This document shows positions 46,493-58,451 of a DNA stretch of 64,000 nt, piece after piece. Every line of letters begins with the position of its first letter. The stretch's first letter is position 1. The translations under genes and the position numbers were made by a program. The DNA comes from Dryomyza anilis (lineage: Eukaryota > Arthropoda > Insecta > Diptera > Dryomyzidae): NCBI GenBank assembly GCA_951804985.1, contig OX638131.1, forward strand, positions 82,424,638 to 82,488,637, in the 5' to 3' direction. The notes beneath the pieces were generated by a model. The model was not told the origin of the DNA and made no database searches. It saw only the letters and a program-made list of their open reading frames with translations.

Positions 46493-49129
46493 GACAAAGC
46501 CGATTGAAAAAACAAAAAACACAGTTTATGTACTACAAAAATTAATAGCTGTTGATGTTTATTAAATCCCAGTTACATGATTTCATTGAGTATCGTCTGT
46601 CATGTGTGTTAAGTTCAGTATATTTTAAATGAATTTAAAAAATAAATTTAAGTAAGATAAAAAAAAATATATATATGTTATTCCGAATTGAGTAGTGCGG
46701 TTGTCTGTCGGTTGATATTACGGTATTTGGGATCAGTCGCACCCGTCCCTGATCAGAATACGATAAGGCCTCTCAACCAAAAGTCGCATACAATGATCCT
46801 GATCAGGGTTGACTAGGGTAATCCTAATTTCAAATCCACGTAAGGCAACCTGATCCACAATTTACAAAGAATCCTGATTTAAAGTCTACTTAATGAAATC
46901 TTATCTGACACTTATGAAAAAATCCGATTGGAAATCGTATTATTATAATTTGATCGAGATTTTATAAAAAACCTCTTTTAATAAAATTGGGTAACAAAAT
47001 TATTCTAATAAAATAAAATAATATATTATAATACATAAATGTAGAACATTAATGCAAAATAAATTCAAAACTATTTTTAAAATTTTAAATTTATCTTTTA
47101 GACTCAAAACGTTTACCTTTTGTCCTTGCAAAAATTATTGAGACAACTTTGTGTCTTCACGAATCTATTTTTTGGTTGAAGGGCCCGAATTTGATATAAG
47201 AAATCACTCTCAGAAGAATTAAAATATACATCGAATGATATACAGTTAGGATAAGGTAAAGATCAGGATAGAATTGTAATTTCGAAGCGTCACGTTTTGA
47301 GTCAGGAACTGATGTGGAAACCGGTTTATTACCATACTTGAAATCAGGCTGATTAGGCAATTATCGCATCGTGAACAAAATTTCCACTCTGGCGAATTAT
47401 AGCTTTAATTTTTGAACATCGAAACACTAACTAATTTTAAATTCTCGAATTAATTTTAGTTAAAAAAAAAATGAAGCTTGTATTCGCAACACTCAACATG
47501 TTTTTCTTAGATATAGAATGTATGGAATAAATATAATTTCATGGCGGGCATAATGTACCACCATTTCGCTGCCGAGAACTGCTAATTACATTTGTTGAAA
47601 CATGTCTTGTTTCTGTCTGAAAGTGGATCAGATATAGATGATATTCTGGTTTTTTTTTTTATCCAATGGATTGCATATGACAGGCGATTCCACGCCAAAC
47701 CGGACTCTTTAAGATATAAAATGCCTTATGATCTCCGATAATTACGAAATTTTAAAGTATATGGCATGTATTTTTAAAATATGTAGCATGTATTTTTTTT
47801 TTATTAAAATAGTGTTTTTTTTTTTGGCTCAAAAATGTTTGTCGAAATTCAAACTTTTGCATTCATTTAAACTACTGTAGCACGTGATCCATAACTTGAA
47901 TATTAAACAATTTGGTGACATTTGAAAGGATATGAATTCCTCTTGGTTTACTCGTTAATGGTTTACTCGTTCTTAAAAAATATAATACAAACCTAATAAT
48001 AAATGATGGTCCGAATGTTTTTAAACCGATTTTGGTAGTCAACAAACATTTTTTTCGCTAATGTTTGCTGATCGCAAAACCACAAAACAAAAACACCAAA
48101 AAAAAAATTAATATAAAATATTTTTGAACATAGAAAATGAGTGCAAAGTTTCAACGAAATCGAAAATAGTAAATCTCAAAAGTGCCCGGTTTGACGTAAT
48201 GGTCGATATGGAAAATTTGTCATTCATATTTACTTTTAACATTTTAAATCAATTCATTATCGACTTCTTCCGATATTTCATCCAGCAGTGGTCCAAATTA
48301 TTGGACTGTCTGTTAGTCCTGGTATAATTCGAGAAAGAAAATGTTGTATAAATATTTAATTTTAAAATTCTATTTTCAAAACATAAAATATATCTGTACG
48401 ATCTGGAAATATATATTATTACTTCTTTATTAAAAAACGTCCCATTAAATTTACTTAAGAAACCAACGAGTTGAGACCGATTATCCAATATTAAATAATT
48501 TAACATCTGTAAATTTGAATGAAAAAATTGCAATAATAGTTTTTTCGTGCATCCGGACATTCCAGTCTTTGCTTGCATATTCCAAGAGCATTGCTTGTAT
48601 TTCAGACTAATTTTTGGTATAAATATCGTAATATTCCTATGTAAGTGCAACTCCTCGTATATCAACATCATTAACTACTTTTAAATTTATTAAAATTTAG
48701 AAAACTTTTGATATTTTTCCCATTCGTCGGCATCTTTTTTAGAATCGCTATGTCCACGAATCAAAGACTTTCAAATTTGAATTGCAAACTGTTAATATTT
48801 TTTGTATATAAAATTTTGTATATGTCGGTTATCCGTTAATTGAAAATTTTGATCGCAATTGGAATTGGATTTTTTTAAAGATTTTGCAATCTTTTACTTT
48901 TTGAGTGTACAACAAATTTGTGATACAAAGTTGACCTAGGTTCAAATAGCTACACCAGAAATACTTAGTATTGTACAAAGAATATTTGATTGTCACGCTA
49001 TATAATCACTCAACTTAAAATACTGTCACTCAAAAGACCCCTTACCAATTTTAATACGACGCAAAATTCAAATTTATATTTATGTATTAAATTCGGCGCC
49101 TCAAAATTATGATTGCAATTATTTTATCA
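46493..49129. other. Intron segment without recognised element
   Basis: 46725-46900 contains many GATCAGG / CCTGATC motifs in both orientations, like the interior of the 35698 MITE. The 140-codon minus frame at 48249-48671 has no domain I recognise and is AT-biased; not called. Confidence 0.45.
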
Positions 49130-50616
49130 TTAGGCTACCGCAAATACCACGACGACAACAACAACCAAAACAATCAGGACTAAAACAAACAAAAACTACA
49201 AGGACTTAAACAGCAGCAACAACAATAATAAGTTGTTTGAATTGAAAAACTTTTGCACTAAAGAAACACTCCATGTTGTTCTTGTGGTTGTTGTTCTCGG
49301 AGGGTGGAACTCAAGGATGTCTTTCGAGAAGTGGCTCCTTGAACAGCTTCTGCTTCGGCGACTTAAGACAAATTCAAGTAGCAACAACGACAGACAACAA
49401 GAGTAACAAAATTGTGTTTATTCAATTTAAAAGTGTCGTCGGAGTCATCGTCGTCTTACTCTGCTGCTTCCTCCTCCTATTTAAGCCCTGCATACTTTTA
49501 TTTCGACCTTATTCATTACTTTGTCTCCATCTCAACCATCAACATAATCCTCAAACAACATCTTCACTTGGTGCTCTTGTCATGTCATCAACTCCGCTAT
49601 TTGGCTGACTCCGGTGCCTTCGCTCATCACTTCTTCGTCTCATCGTCTCATCGTCATGTCCTGGGAATTACGGAAGCGTGTCGTTTTGGTTGCTCTCCGG
49701 TGTGTTGCCAGGATTTCCGCCGCCGTTAACAAGTGGCGCTGCCAGTCGCTCGAGTAGCTGAAAAAAGTCAAGAACTTATTTAGCCTCTTGGCCAAATAAA
49801 TAAACAAGTGTTTGTCTTAGAAATTGTGTTTTTGTTCGCATTGTAGTTGCTGTGACTTGTGTTTTTGATTGTGTATTTGTTTAGTATAAAGTTGTGACTT
49901 TTGTGGTAGTTCATCAGCAGAAAACATTAATCACAACAGGTTGAAATATATATCTTTTTAAAGGGCTTAATTAGCAATTTCATTTTGTAATAAAAGTATA
50001 ATGAAATTATGAAAATATTTTTTTTTTAATTATTTAGTTTAGATAGTAACTTATAAATGATGTATCAAAATGGAGAACGAAACTGAGGTACAAATAGCAT
50101 ATATAATTAATTAATAAGAATAAAAGGGGATACATTATACTTATTTATGTCTGAAATACACATTTAGGTCCGACAAATAATAGAACGAATGATTTGTGTT
50201 CTACAAATTAGATTATGAATTCATTAATAAATTGATTTGTTAATGTTCATACAAAAAATAAAATAATGTATTGGTATTTTATTTATAATTATTTTTACGA
50301 TTTTATTTATTACAACAGAACAATAAAAAAATCCATTTTGGATAATTGATTTATAAAAATAATTACACAAAATTTAAAGTATTCAGAATTAAATACTTTG
50401 TGCATGCTTCAATCGTTTTAACTATAGATTTTGTTAATTATATTTCATATTGTCGACCCTTTTTAGCAAATTATTTTCCTTACGCTTTTTTTGCAGTTTT
50501 AATTTTTGCAGTTTTAGTTCAGAGGATATCCGATTATTTCTTGTTATCTCGTATACATTATTTTTATTTTATTTGTTGATTTTAAAATTGTTTATTTTTT
50601 TAAAAGTTAATTTTCG
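49130..50616. other. Less AT-rich island (49130-49900) then AT-rich intron DNA
   Basis: ACGACAACAACAACC and CTGCTGCTTCCTCC stretches give overlapping Ser/Leu-rich frames (49273-49729) that mirror composition. The rest is AT-rich. Confidence 0.4.
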
Positions 50617-50785
50617 AATCCGAACGGTGGGTGAGGCAATGTTTTACTCGCGTAGGTTTTTCATTTACTGCGGAAAGGTAGCACGGTATAGACAAGTGTT
50701 TTCTATGAAAAGATGTTGTTGCAGGTTTGAACATGGGACTTTTCGGCTCGCAGTCCAACGCACTTATCTTTAGCTATCGACGTTA
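50617..50785 (-). mobile_element. SINE fragment (ATT-tailed family), tRNA head half
   Basis: On the minus strand it runs from a damaged A-box region (GATAGCTAAAGATAAG) through TGCGTTGGACTGCGAGCC, a B-box-like GGTTT block and the body to about CCGTTCGGATTCG, lacking the 3' third and tail. It lies next to or inside the presumed LTR of the retrotransposon remnant at 50786-51880. Confidence 0.75.
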
Positions 50786-51880
50786 CTACTGATATTTAAA
50801 TATTAAAAAAAAACACAATTAGTATTGGAAACATTGCATTTTTAATCATATTTTGTGCCCTCACACTCCCCCGTTACTTCTAGGGCGAAATACGAACGTG
50901 GTACATGTTTTTACGCTGGATTCTCCCCAGTTGTAGACCATCTGCCGCTTGTGTATCTTACGTCTCATCACTCCCTTGCTTTGTATTGCCGTTTTCAAGT
51001 CTTCGTAACGCATGTTATGTAGCTGTTGTCTCTATGTTTGATATTTTGTTCGCTCGTATAAATATTTTTTCTATTTTATTTGTTGATTTTAAAAGTGATT
51101 CCTGAGTTATCGCTTGATCCTTTAAAAATAGTCTCCCGTATGACTGGAGTTCCATCCAATACTACTGGATCTGAAATTTATTTATATTGTCCGGCATTAA
51201 AAAGTCTGCTTGACTCCAACTAAACTTGAGGTATTCGTCATGACGTATGATATATAGGTGGTTGTGGTCTCTATGTTCGAATCCGTTGGATGGAGATTTC
51301 GGAGTCTGTATTGCGACTCGGCGATTTATCATTAGCGATTCGGAGGTACTATTTTTCCTATAAGTTATGTAAAAATCCTCCTGAAAATTAGACTGGGAAT
51401 TGGCACGCGTGGCTTGTATAAGTAATATCTTGATATGGGTCTCGTAGTTTTGGGTGTAACAGGGTTGAATCGGAGAGAAGTCTCAGTATTGATTAAGTCG
51501 CAGGACCTCCAAGTCCGTTATCCGCTGCTATATATCATCTGCCGTATACACATCTTTGATTTCTCTTTTGTGTTCATAGAACGCGGTGTTCATAGAATGC
51601 TTGGGCGGAGCCGAAAGACAACCCATTAATTATATCTGCATTTAGTACCGATTCCGACTTAATTGAATTCATTTCCAGTTGCTACTACAGTATAGATCTA
51701 TCCCACCGTTGCTGATGGTTCGATTTGTTCCTTCTGTATATATTCTTGGGGTGTCTATGGCGCTGTAAATTGTTGTTTTATTCCTATTTCATGTAGACTT
51801 TTTGGAACGTGAAATGCGCCCCATTGTCAGTTATCCACTGTTCCGCTTGGAGAATACTTGGCCAATTCAAAAAATATAAC
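50786..51880 (-). pseudogene. Decayed LTR-retrotransposon 3' part (integrase end, polypurine tract, LTR start)
   Basis: On the minus strand, 51840-51811 encodes WITDNGAHF, the integrase catalytic Asp segment, followed after a frame change by GIKQQFTAP and, past a TAG, TPQ, matching the order of retroelement integrase cores. Further downstream at 50877-50867 is a purine run ACGGGGGAG followed by TGTGAGGGCAC, like a polypurine tract and LTR start. The rest has many stops. A Ty3/gypsy-like origin is likely, BEL or Copia not excluded. Plus-strand frames over this region (for example 50905-51105) are incidental. Confidence 0.5.
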
Positions 51881-52263
51881 GTCATGACAAATTATAGTTT
51901 AAAAAAACTGAACTTTAAAAAATACTTCGTTTTACACTTTACGCACCTGTTTCCGGTGTTTGCTACAAAACAAATTCTTGACTGAGTAAATGGGATTTCT
52001 CCCTAACTGACAATGCTGAACACACCCCAGCCAGCAAACAACCGACCAGTTCGTGCTCTTGATGGCGAGTGTATTCTTAATTTAGTTTTAAGTAATTTGT
52101 ACAAGATTTGAATTTAATCAATACTGCTGCGACTAAAGATCCAAGGTGAAGTGGCAATGCACTCAAACCACGAGGAAAACTTCAACTCTGACGTTTTCCG
52201 ATTCGCTCATGTTTGCGTTTGTGTGAGTGCGAGCTGTCATCAGTTGGAGAGTTTTCATGCAAG

Positions 52264-52483
52264 GTTTGTGTCCTTGGCAGTTTTTTGTTTACGTTTTTTT
52301 GTAAGGATAATCGCGGCATAAATATTCTTTGTGATGAATTGTGAGCGATGCAATTACCAAAATATAGCTTAGCAAAAATCTTCGACAACCCAGACGACTA
52401 AGGTAACCTTTAGGCGAGACAGATCATGAGAGATTAACAAACTAACAAAAATTCAGGAAAATACTTAGACTTTGAACCATGTG
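52264..52483. repeat. 220-bp direct repeat, copy 1
   Basis: From GTTTGTGTCCTTGGCAG to GAACCATGTG, matching 53245-53465 with only a handful of differences. Copies are 981 bp apart. The right copy runs straight into the Helitron remnant, the left into unrelated sequence, so the unit may be a mobile-element end or a local duplication. Confidence 0.9.
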
Positions 52484-53244
52484 CAAGGTTGGCACCTGCT
52501 ATGCTGATTAGCCGTAAGTCAGTTTTATGCGACATTCTCACCACGCGATAAATAAAAAAGCGGAATGGAAAATCCGTTCGCTTTAAGAATGTATATATTT
52601 TTATTTCTTTAAAAACAACTACTGAAAAGCCATATAAAAGAAATCAATAGACCAACAAAAAACGACTTTTGTATCAAATTATTTTGTTACTTAATTTTAA
52701 TTCGGCAACGATGAAAACCTCTTAGTATTCATAACAATTTAAAAATACTATAACGAGTTTTAAATTCAGTCAACGTACTACATGGACCTTACAAAATTAT
52801 TTTACGTCTACAAAATTTGCCTTAAATTCGAAAATCAGAAATGTTTTATGCCATCTGAAAAAAATCTCTTTCTGAAAACTCTGTCAGGAGGCCACAAAGA
52901 CGATAAACAAACTCGTCGAGCGTGTGCACACAAATATCCATCCATCCACACAACATAACACAAAACAAAAACGGCAACAAAATCCGCAAATCAAATAACA
53001 AAAAACAATCCTGTGCAAATAAATAAATTAAAAGTAATTTATTCCTGCGAGTGCACAGCACAAATCGCACGCATCAGCGAACAGCGAGCAGCGCACCGCG
53101 TCAAGCCGACGTGAGCAAACAGACGAGTAGGCCAAGGATACAACGCCAGTCAAAGGATATCATACAGAAAAACATGCAAAACCGCAAAAAGCACACAGCA
53201 AATCCCTACAATGCAGCCTTTGCCTTTAGGCAGACGTGTCTTCT
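52484..53244. other. Intron DNA between the 220-bp repeats, with a mixed-composition island
   Basis: 52840-53235 is less AT-rich, with CATCAGCGAACAGCGAGCAG and CCATCCATCCA. The 83-codon plus frame 53051-53302 enters the second repeat and has no domain. No splice-bounded exon recognised. Confidence 0.4.
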
Positions 53245-53465
53245 GTTTGTGTCCTTGGCAGTTTTTTGTTTACGTTGTTTTGTAAGGATAATCGCGGCAT
53301 AAATATTCTTTGTGATGAATTGTGAGCGATGCAATTACCAAAATATAGCTTAGCAAAAATCTTCGACAACCCAGACGACTAAGGTAACCTTTAGGCGAGA
53401 CAGAACATGAGAGATTAACAAACAAACAAAAATACTGGAAAAATACTTAGACTTTGGACCATGTG
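53245..53465. repeat. 220-bp direct repeat, copy 2
   Basis: Nearly identical to 52264-52483. It contains the block AATCGCGGCATAAATATTC and ends at GGACCATGTG, where the Helitron-like reading begins. Confidence 0.9.
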
Positions 53466-54893
53466 TGTCGTAAATAAAATAACATCTCGCTTCAGAATGA
53501 AAGTCTAACTTTCGTCCAGATTTAATCTCCCGACTTTTCCATGGAAAATTAAAAGCTCTTATCGAAGACATTGACAATTGGCAAAACTGCAGCATATATT
53601 TACACAAGAGAATTTCAAAAGATGGGACTGCTTCACGGTCATGTTTTAAATACCCTATATGCCAATGATGAAATTAAAGATGTCGATCAAGTTGACAACA
53701 TTATTTGCTCATAAATTCCAGATCCTGCAGAGGATCCTCTTTTATGTGATCAGGTTAAAAATCATATAATGCATTGGCCATGCGGAGGAGTGAATCCCAA
53801 CTGTCCACGCATGAAAGATGGAAAATGTTCAAAAGAATTAAATGATTAAATGAAACTCGTGAAAATCCCAATGGATATCTGATTTATCGTCGGCGAGATA
53901 GCAAGCGCAATATTATTAAAGGTTCACCTGCATTAGAGAACAGATATGTCGTTCATTTAATCGGTATCTTCTACTAAAATAATACGTTAAGTGCAAGTCG
54001 CAAATATTCCACAAGAATTTATATACGATGAAATTAAAGGCTTTCTTAATGTCGAATTTTTTGAATTCGAAATGCACAAAAATCGATTCATGTTGAACGA
54101 CTTGAATGTCATTTAGAAGTTGACCAAAATTTATATTTTCTTTTGGGGAATGAGGATCAGGCTGTTTTGGATTTGCTGTATACAAAGTCAATACAAAAAG
54201 TACACGGATTTCCTTTCTGGAAACAGCAAAAGTAAGACGTATAGCGGAAAATGATTAATTCAGTTGGCATTGAACTGAAACTTAAATGCCAAAAGTTATT
54301 CACCAGTTTTTTAGTGTCATTTGTGGAATTTATATGTCTACCGAGTGTCTTGAACTATGGAATGAATTTAAGAAATCAATGTCAGAAGACTATCAATATT
54401 TAGGGTATTTTATGATAATGTCTACAACGCTGCATTGATTGAAATCGAACAAATTCTTATTACTCATACGTTTTATGTGATAAACTTGGTTTACATATTC
54501 CAAATTTTACAAATGCTTCAGTTAAAAGTTGAACTTTTTAAAACATTTTTATAAGGATTGTAATGATGAACAGAGACATGTAATTGACGTAATAAGACAC
54601 GAAATTAAATTTCCGTCTCAATCGAATTTGTTTTATTTCAATGCCCCTGCTGCGTGCGGAAAAATCTCATATAATTTAAACAATAGTGGAATATATTTAT
54701 AGCGAATGTCAAACATGTATTTCAGTTGCAATTTCTAGAATTGCTGCAAGTTTAAGGGAAGGTGATCGAGCAATTCAAATAGTTTTAAATTTCCTACATA
54801 CAAAGAAAAATAAAACTAACCGAAAAAGTCGATTAAAATTACAGTGCCCGAAAACATGGCAAATCAACCGACTAAAAATTGTAAAAATAATAG
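53466..54893 (+). pseudogene. Decayed Helitron Rep-helicase
   Basis: Conceptual reading in shifting frames gives Helitron landmarks in order: EFQKMGLLHGHVL at 53610-53648 (the HUH nicking motif, here HGH), IPDPAEDPLL, CGGVNPNCPRMKDGKCSKEL near 53780-53845, NGYLIYRRRD near 53870-53900, EFEMHKNRF near 54064-54090, then LFYFNAPAACGK at 54628-54663, where helicases have a GPGGTGKT P-loop, and ISRIAASL near 54735. Known Helitron proteins carry out rolling-circle-type transposition. The many stops (for example TAA after IICS near 53713) and the lost P-loop mean it is dead. Terminal sequences are not identified. Confidence 0.8.
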
Positions 54894-54894
54894 T

Positions 54895-54975
54895 TCGTGA
54901 AAATAGTTCGTTTACCATGAAAAATAGTCCATTTACCATGTAAAATAGTTGATTTACCAAAAAATAGTTTATTTA
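54895..54975. repeat. Short tandem repeat of about 20 bp
   Basis: Three to four imperfect units of AAAATAGTTCGTTTACCATG (unit 20-21 bp) directly after the Helitron remnant. Both strands remain open through it. Confidence 0.7.
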
Positions 54976-54994
54976 ATATGAATCCAAATCCAAA

Positions 54995-55200
54995 ACATTG
55001 CTTAGTGCGCTGAATGATCTTCTGTCTCGTTCACATCGCACTTATGTGTTTTTAATGCGCTGATCTTCCAACTCTTTCTCGCAAATTGCTAAGTGCGCTG
55101 AATTATCTTCCGTCTCGTTCACATTGCTTAGTGCTCTGAATTGTCTTGCGTCTCATTTATTACTGTTGATTGTTTGCACAGTCGAGCAAATTATAAATAA
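54995..55200 (-). mobile_element. Fragment of an LTR related to the solo LTR at 6523
   Basis: The minus strand repeats the 5' portion of the 6523-6995 LTR: GTAATAAATGAGACGCAAGA, then repeated CAGCGCACTAAGCAATG-like and GAAGATC blocks in the same order. The homology covers roughly the first 180-200 bp; the rest is missing. It directly follows the Helitron remnant. Confidence 0.72.
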
Positions 55201-56289
55201 CAATATTTGTAATATTTGAACGTATTTCTGAATATTTTGATTTTTCTTTTCATAAACCACGAAACAGCCGGATCAGTTAAGATTTTCCTCCCAGCGTCAT
55301 CTGGATTTTCCAACCGCAGAAAATATTCAACAGTTCGATGTGCATTCAACATTTGTTGAAATTACTAAAAATTTACAATTATTTATGTTTTAATTTGCTT
55401 ATATACACTTACAAAGTCATAAGATGAAGAACTAATTGCCTGTGAACATAAAGGAGATTCGTCGTCAGTGAGGTTCCGCCTGCATAAAATTAACAAACTT
55501 GATGTCTATATACTTAACAATTCACTATTCTTAAAACTCATTTTAAATTGTTTAATTCATAAATAGAAAACCACTTAAATCAACCGTACTTGTACTAGAA
55601 AAATGGTTTATTAACAACTTTTTATGGTAGTTTAACCTATTTTTTTTCTGTGTGTGTACTTGTTTGGCATACTTTCGCGACATCAATTAAACCTATTTTT
55701 ATAGTTTGGGAAATCATAAAATCGGCTGTATTCACAATAATGGAAGGGGTTTAGTAAGTACGATCCGTCTTCTGTACTTTCTGTTTTAAATAGACTTTAT
55801 ACTGGCTTGACGAAGAACAAATCGCTTCCATTTAGAGGACAATTTTTATATAGTATTTATTTATTTAAAATATTTATTTAATTAAATAATAAAATAAAAT
55901 ATCTATCAAGTCCTCCAGTACACATTTTACGGCATCCATATTTCAACACTGATATTTTGATACAAATTCTTCTGCAATTTTCGTCTTCTATTTGTTGCGT
56001 CAATGAATTCCGTGGGCTTAAATCGTACAAAATTCGGAAAGTCCCAAATCGTAAAACCTTCGATTTAAGGCCAGTTTCCTTTTCACTTTGAGAACATATG
56101 ACTCAAAGAAACTGCATTTATCAGTTAATTTTTCTGCCCGAAGCATTTGGATTTTTTATGAAAAATGTCCTTGATGTCCACATTTTTGGCCCGATCCCAC
56201 CTTTCGATCAATGTTTCGATTGTTAACAGTTTTACGGGGCACTTTTATAGTAGAGGCAATTTTGAAGTGATTCCAATTTCACAAAGATT
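55201..56289. other. Intron DNA without recognised feature
   Basis: AT-rich; no frame longer than 60 codons and no repeat match noticed. Confidence 0.5.
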
Positions 56290-56440
56290 TTTAGAAATTT
56301 AATTTCTTATCATGTGGTAAAGAAATTAAGATCATCGATTAAAAATTGACAGATTTATAAAGATTTTTTTTAATGAATATTTTGCAATTTGAAAACGTAT
56401 TTGGTAACTTTTCTTGTAGAACGAAAAGTTACCAAAGATA
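56290..56440. mobile_element. Partial copy of the 14427 MITE
   Basis: ATTGACAGATTTATAAAGAT, then AATGAATATTTTG and GTATTTGGTAACTTTTC followed by TTGTAGAACG match the reverse of 14427-14540 in order. The outer TATCGTCG end is lost. Confidence 0.7.
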
Positions 56441-57421
56441 ATGACCACGGGCCAGATGTTCACGTTTAGATGTTACAACTTAATTTTCCTGAAAGCTTGT
56501 TCTATTAGCTTTAAAACGAGCCATCAATGAAATTTCTAGCATTTCTAGTTCTAGATATATTTAAATATGAACAACCACACAAAAGTAATTTTTTGACATT
56601 TTTTCCAACTTTGAGCCACTGTATATCTGGAAGTAGTGGTCGGAAAAAATAAAAAAAAAAAATTGGTTAGTGCATATACCCTTTATCAATCCCTTTATCA
56701 ATTTTATTGAAATCGAAAAGGTAAAATCTCAAATTTGACTTTTTTTGGTAGATGGAATGGCTCGTATTCATGTCACAAAAATTTTACACAAAAAAATATT
56801 GACAAACTACCAGTATTATGTTGATGATTTCATTCTTTGAACTAAAATCGTATTTTTTCAATGTTTTTTTCACTTTCAATATTTTTTATAAAAATCAAAT
56901 TTCAAACAAAAATTTGTCTCCATTTACACATTTATGATTTATAATTATTATAAGATTTCTGATATTTAAATTAAAAAATTAATGGACAAAATTCATAAAT
57001 ATTATGTACACAAATTCATTAATATGATGAATTGGAGTCTTCGAATAGCAATTAAATATTATAACTCGTATAAGAATTATAAATACAGAAATGTGTAGAT
57101 GAAGACAAATTTGTGACTGAAATTTAACATTGAAAATGTAAAACATTTACAAAAATTCGATTTTAATTCAATGAATGAATTCATCAATATGATGAATCCA
57201 GCACGTTGGTGAAATTTGTGTGATACAACCACTCTGACATTAGTCATGTTTTTTGACAATTTTTTTTTAGTGCCTATCCAAAGTTATTATCAAAAATGTA
57301 CTTAGCATAATCAAATTATATATTTTAAAATCATACAATACATATTGGAATATATATTTACTTAGTATAGTTTTTAATTGAACATTTATATGGAGTGAAC
57401 TTTTTTGGCATTTTAAAAGTC
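56441..57421. other. Intron DNA before the RTE insertion
   Basis: AT-rich. Two related blocks, AAATTCATTAATATGATGAA and GAATTCATCAATATGATGAA (57003 and 57178), form a short direct repeat. No gene. Confidence 0.5.
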
Positions 57422-57435
57422 GTATTTCATGCCTG
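57422..57435. repeat. Left target-site duplication of the RTE LINE
   Basis: GTATTTCATGCCTG, identical to 60604-60617. The first G could equally belong to the AAGT tail on the right side, so the true length is 13 or 14 bp. Confidence 0.92.
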
Positions 57436-57485
57436 TCGGTGTCGTCTCAAGTCAACTCACTGGTCACCATTTGACAAATTGTGAA

Positions 57486-58440
57486 ATGGCGACGCTTCCA
57501 CTTCGGTGGAAGTCCTCCGCGCGGAAGTCCCTGGAAACGACGCTCTACACCACGCGGTGGAGAAGTCGGCTAAAGTGAGTGGCGAATATCTCCCTCAGAG
57601 AGAGGGTTCGTGCGTTGGGTTTGGGTCCCAAAACACAAAAGAAGCCTCGGATAACGACCGATTACCACGATGACGACCCACGCAAACGTTTTAAGGACCA
57701 TGATTTACGGATATGCACCATGAATGTCTGGACCCTTTATAGGGAAGGTGCCTTTGTCCAGCTGGAATATGTCCTCGAAAAATATAAGGCTGACATCACC
57801 GCTATCCAAGAAATGCGATGGACGGGACAGGGCTGCTCGAAACAAGCATCCTGTGATATCTATTACAGCTGCCATGCGGAGAGGCATGAATTTGGTTGTG
57901 GATTTGTGGTCGGCAAGAGACTTCGCCACCTTGTCTCTAGGTTCACGCCCGTGGACGAAAGACTGGCAACAATTCGCATCAAGGCGAAATATGTCAACAT
58001 TAGCCTAATTTGTGCACACGCTTCGACGCACGAGAAAGATGATGAGACAAGAGAGCGCTGCTACGAGCGCCTAGACAACTCATACGAGCCACGATATCAA
58101 AATCGTGCTGAGCGATTTTAACGCCAAGGTGGGCAGAGAAGCCATCTATTGTCCAACAATCGGAAAATTTAGCCTCCATGCCAACACTTCCGATAACGGA
58201 AGGAGGCTAATCGACTTCGCCGCAGCACGAAACATGGTAGTTAGTAGCACTAGATTCGAACATTTCGATATCCACAAGGCCACATGGTTGTCGCCCGAGC
58301 AAAAAACGCGAAACCAAATTGATCACGTTGTGATTGACAGAAGGCACGCTTCGAGCGTGATGGACGTACGCACTATACGAGGTGCCAATATGGACTCGGA
58401 TCATTACCTTGTAGCAGCCAAGGTTCGCACACGCTTAAGC
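57486..58440 (+). pseudogene. RTE endonuclease (AP-type) domain, disrupted
   Basis: The reading starts at ATG 57486 with a basic N-terminus, hits an in-frame TGA at 57576, then continues through LRICTMNVWTL (the catalytic Asn region of exonuclease-endonuclease-phosphatase folds) and ITAIQEMRWTGQG (catalytic Glu). A frameshift near 58080-58105 moves the reading to another frame, which carries LSDFNAKVG, NQIDHVVID and the terminal DSDHYLV containing the catalytic Asp-His pair. Motif order matches LINE endonucleases, which nick target DNA to start target-primed reverse transcription. Confidence 0.9.
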
Positions 58441-58451
58441 GCTGCGCAGAA

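Noticed and set aside
48249..48671. 140-codon minus-strand frame
   Set aside because: AT-biased residues, no recognised motif, lies in the intron of the DIP-type gene; long frames occur by chance in 64 kb.
49196..49729. Overlapping frames on both strands in the 49-kb island
   Set aside because: Ser/Leu-rich products of CAA/CTG repeats; no domain, no consistent frame.
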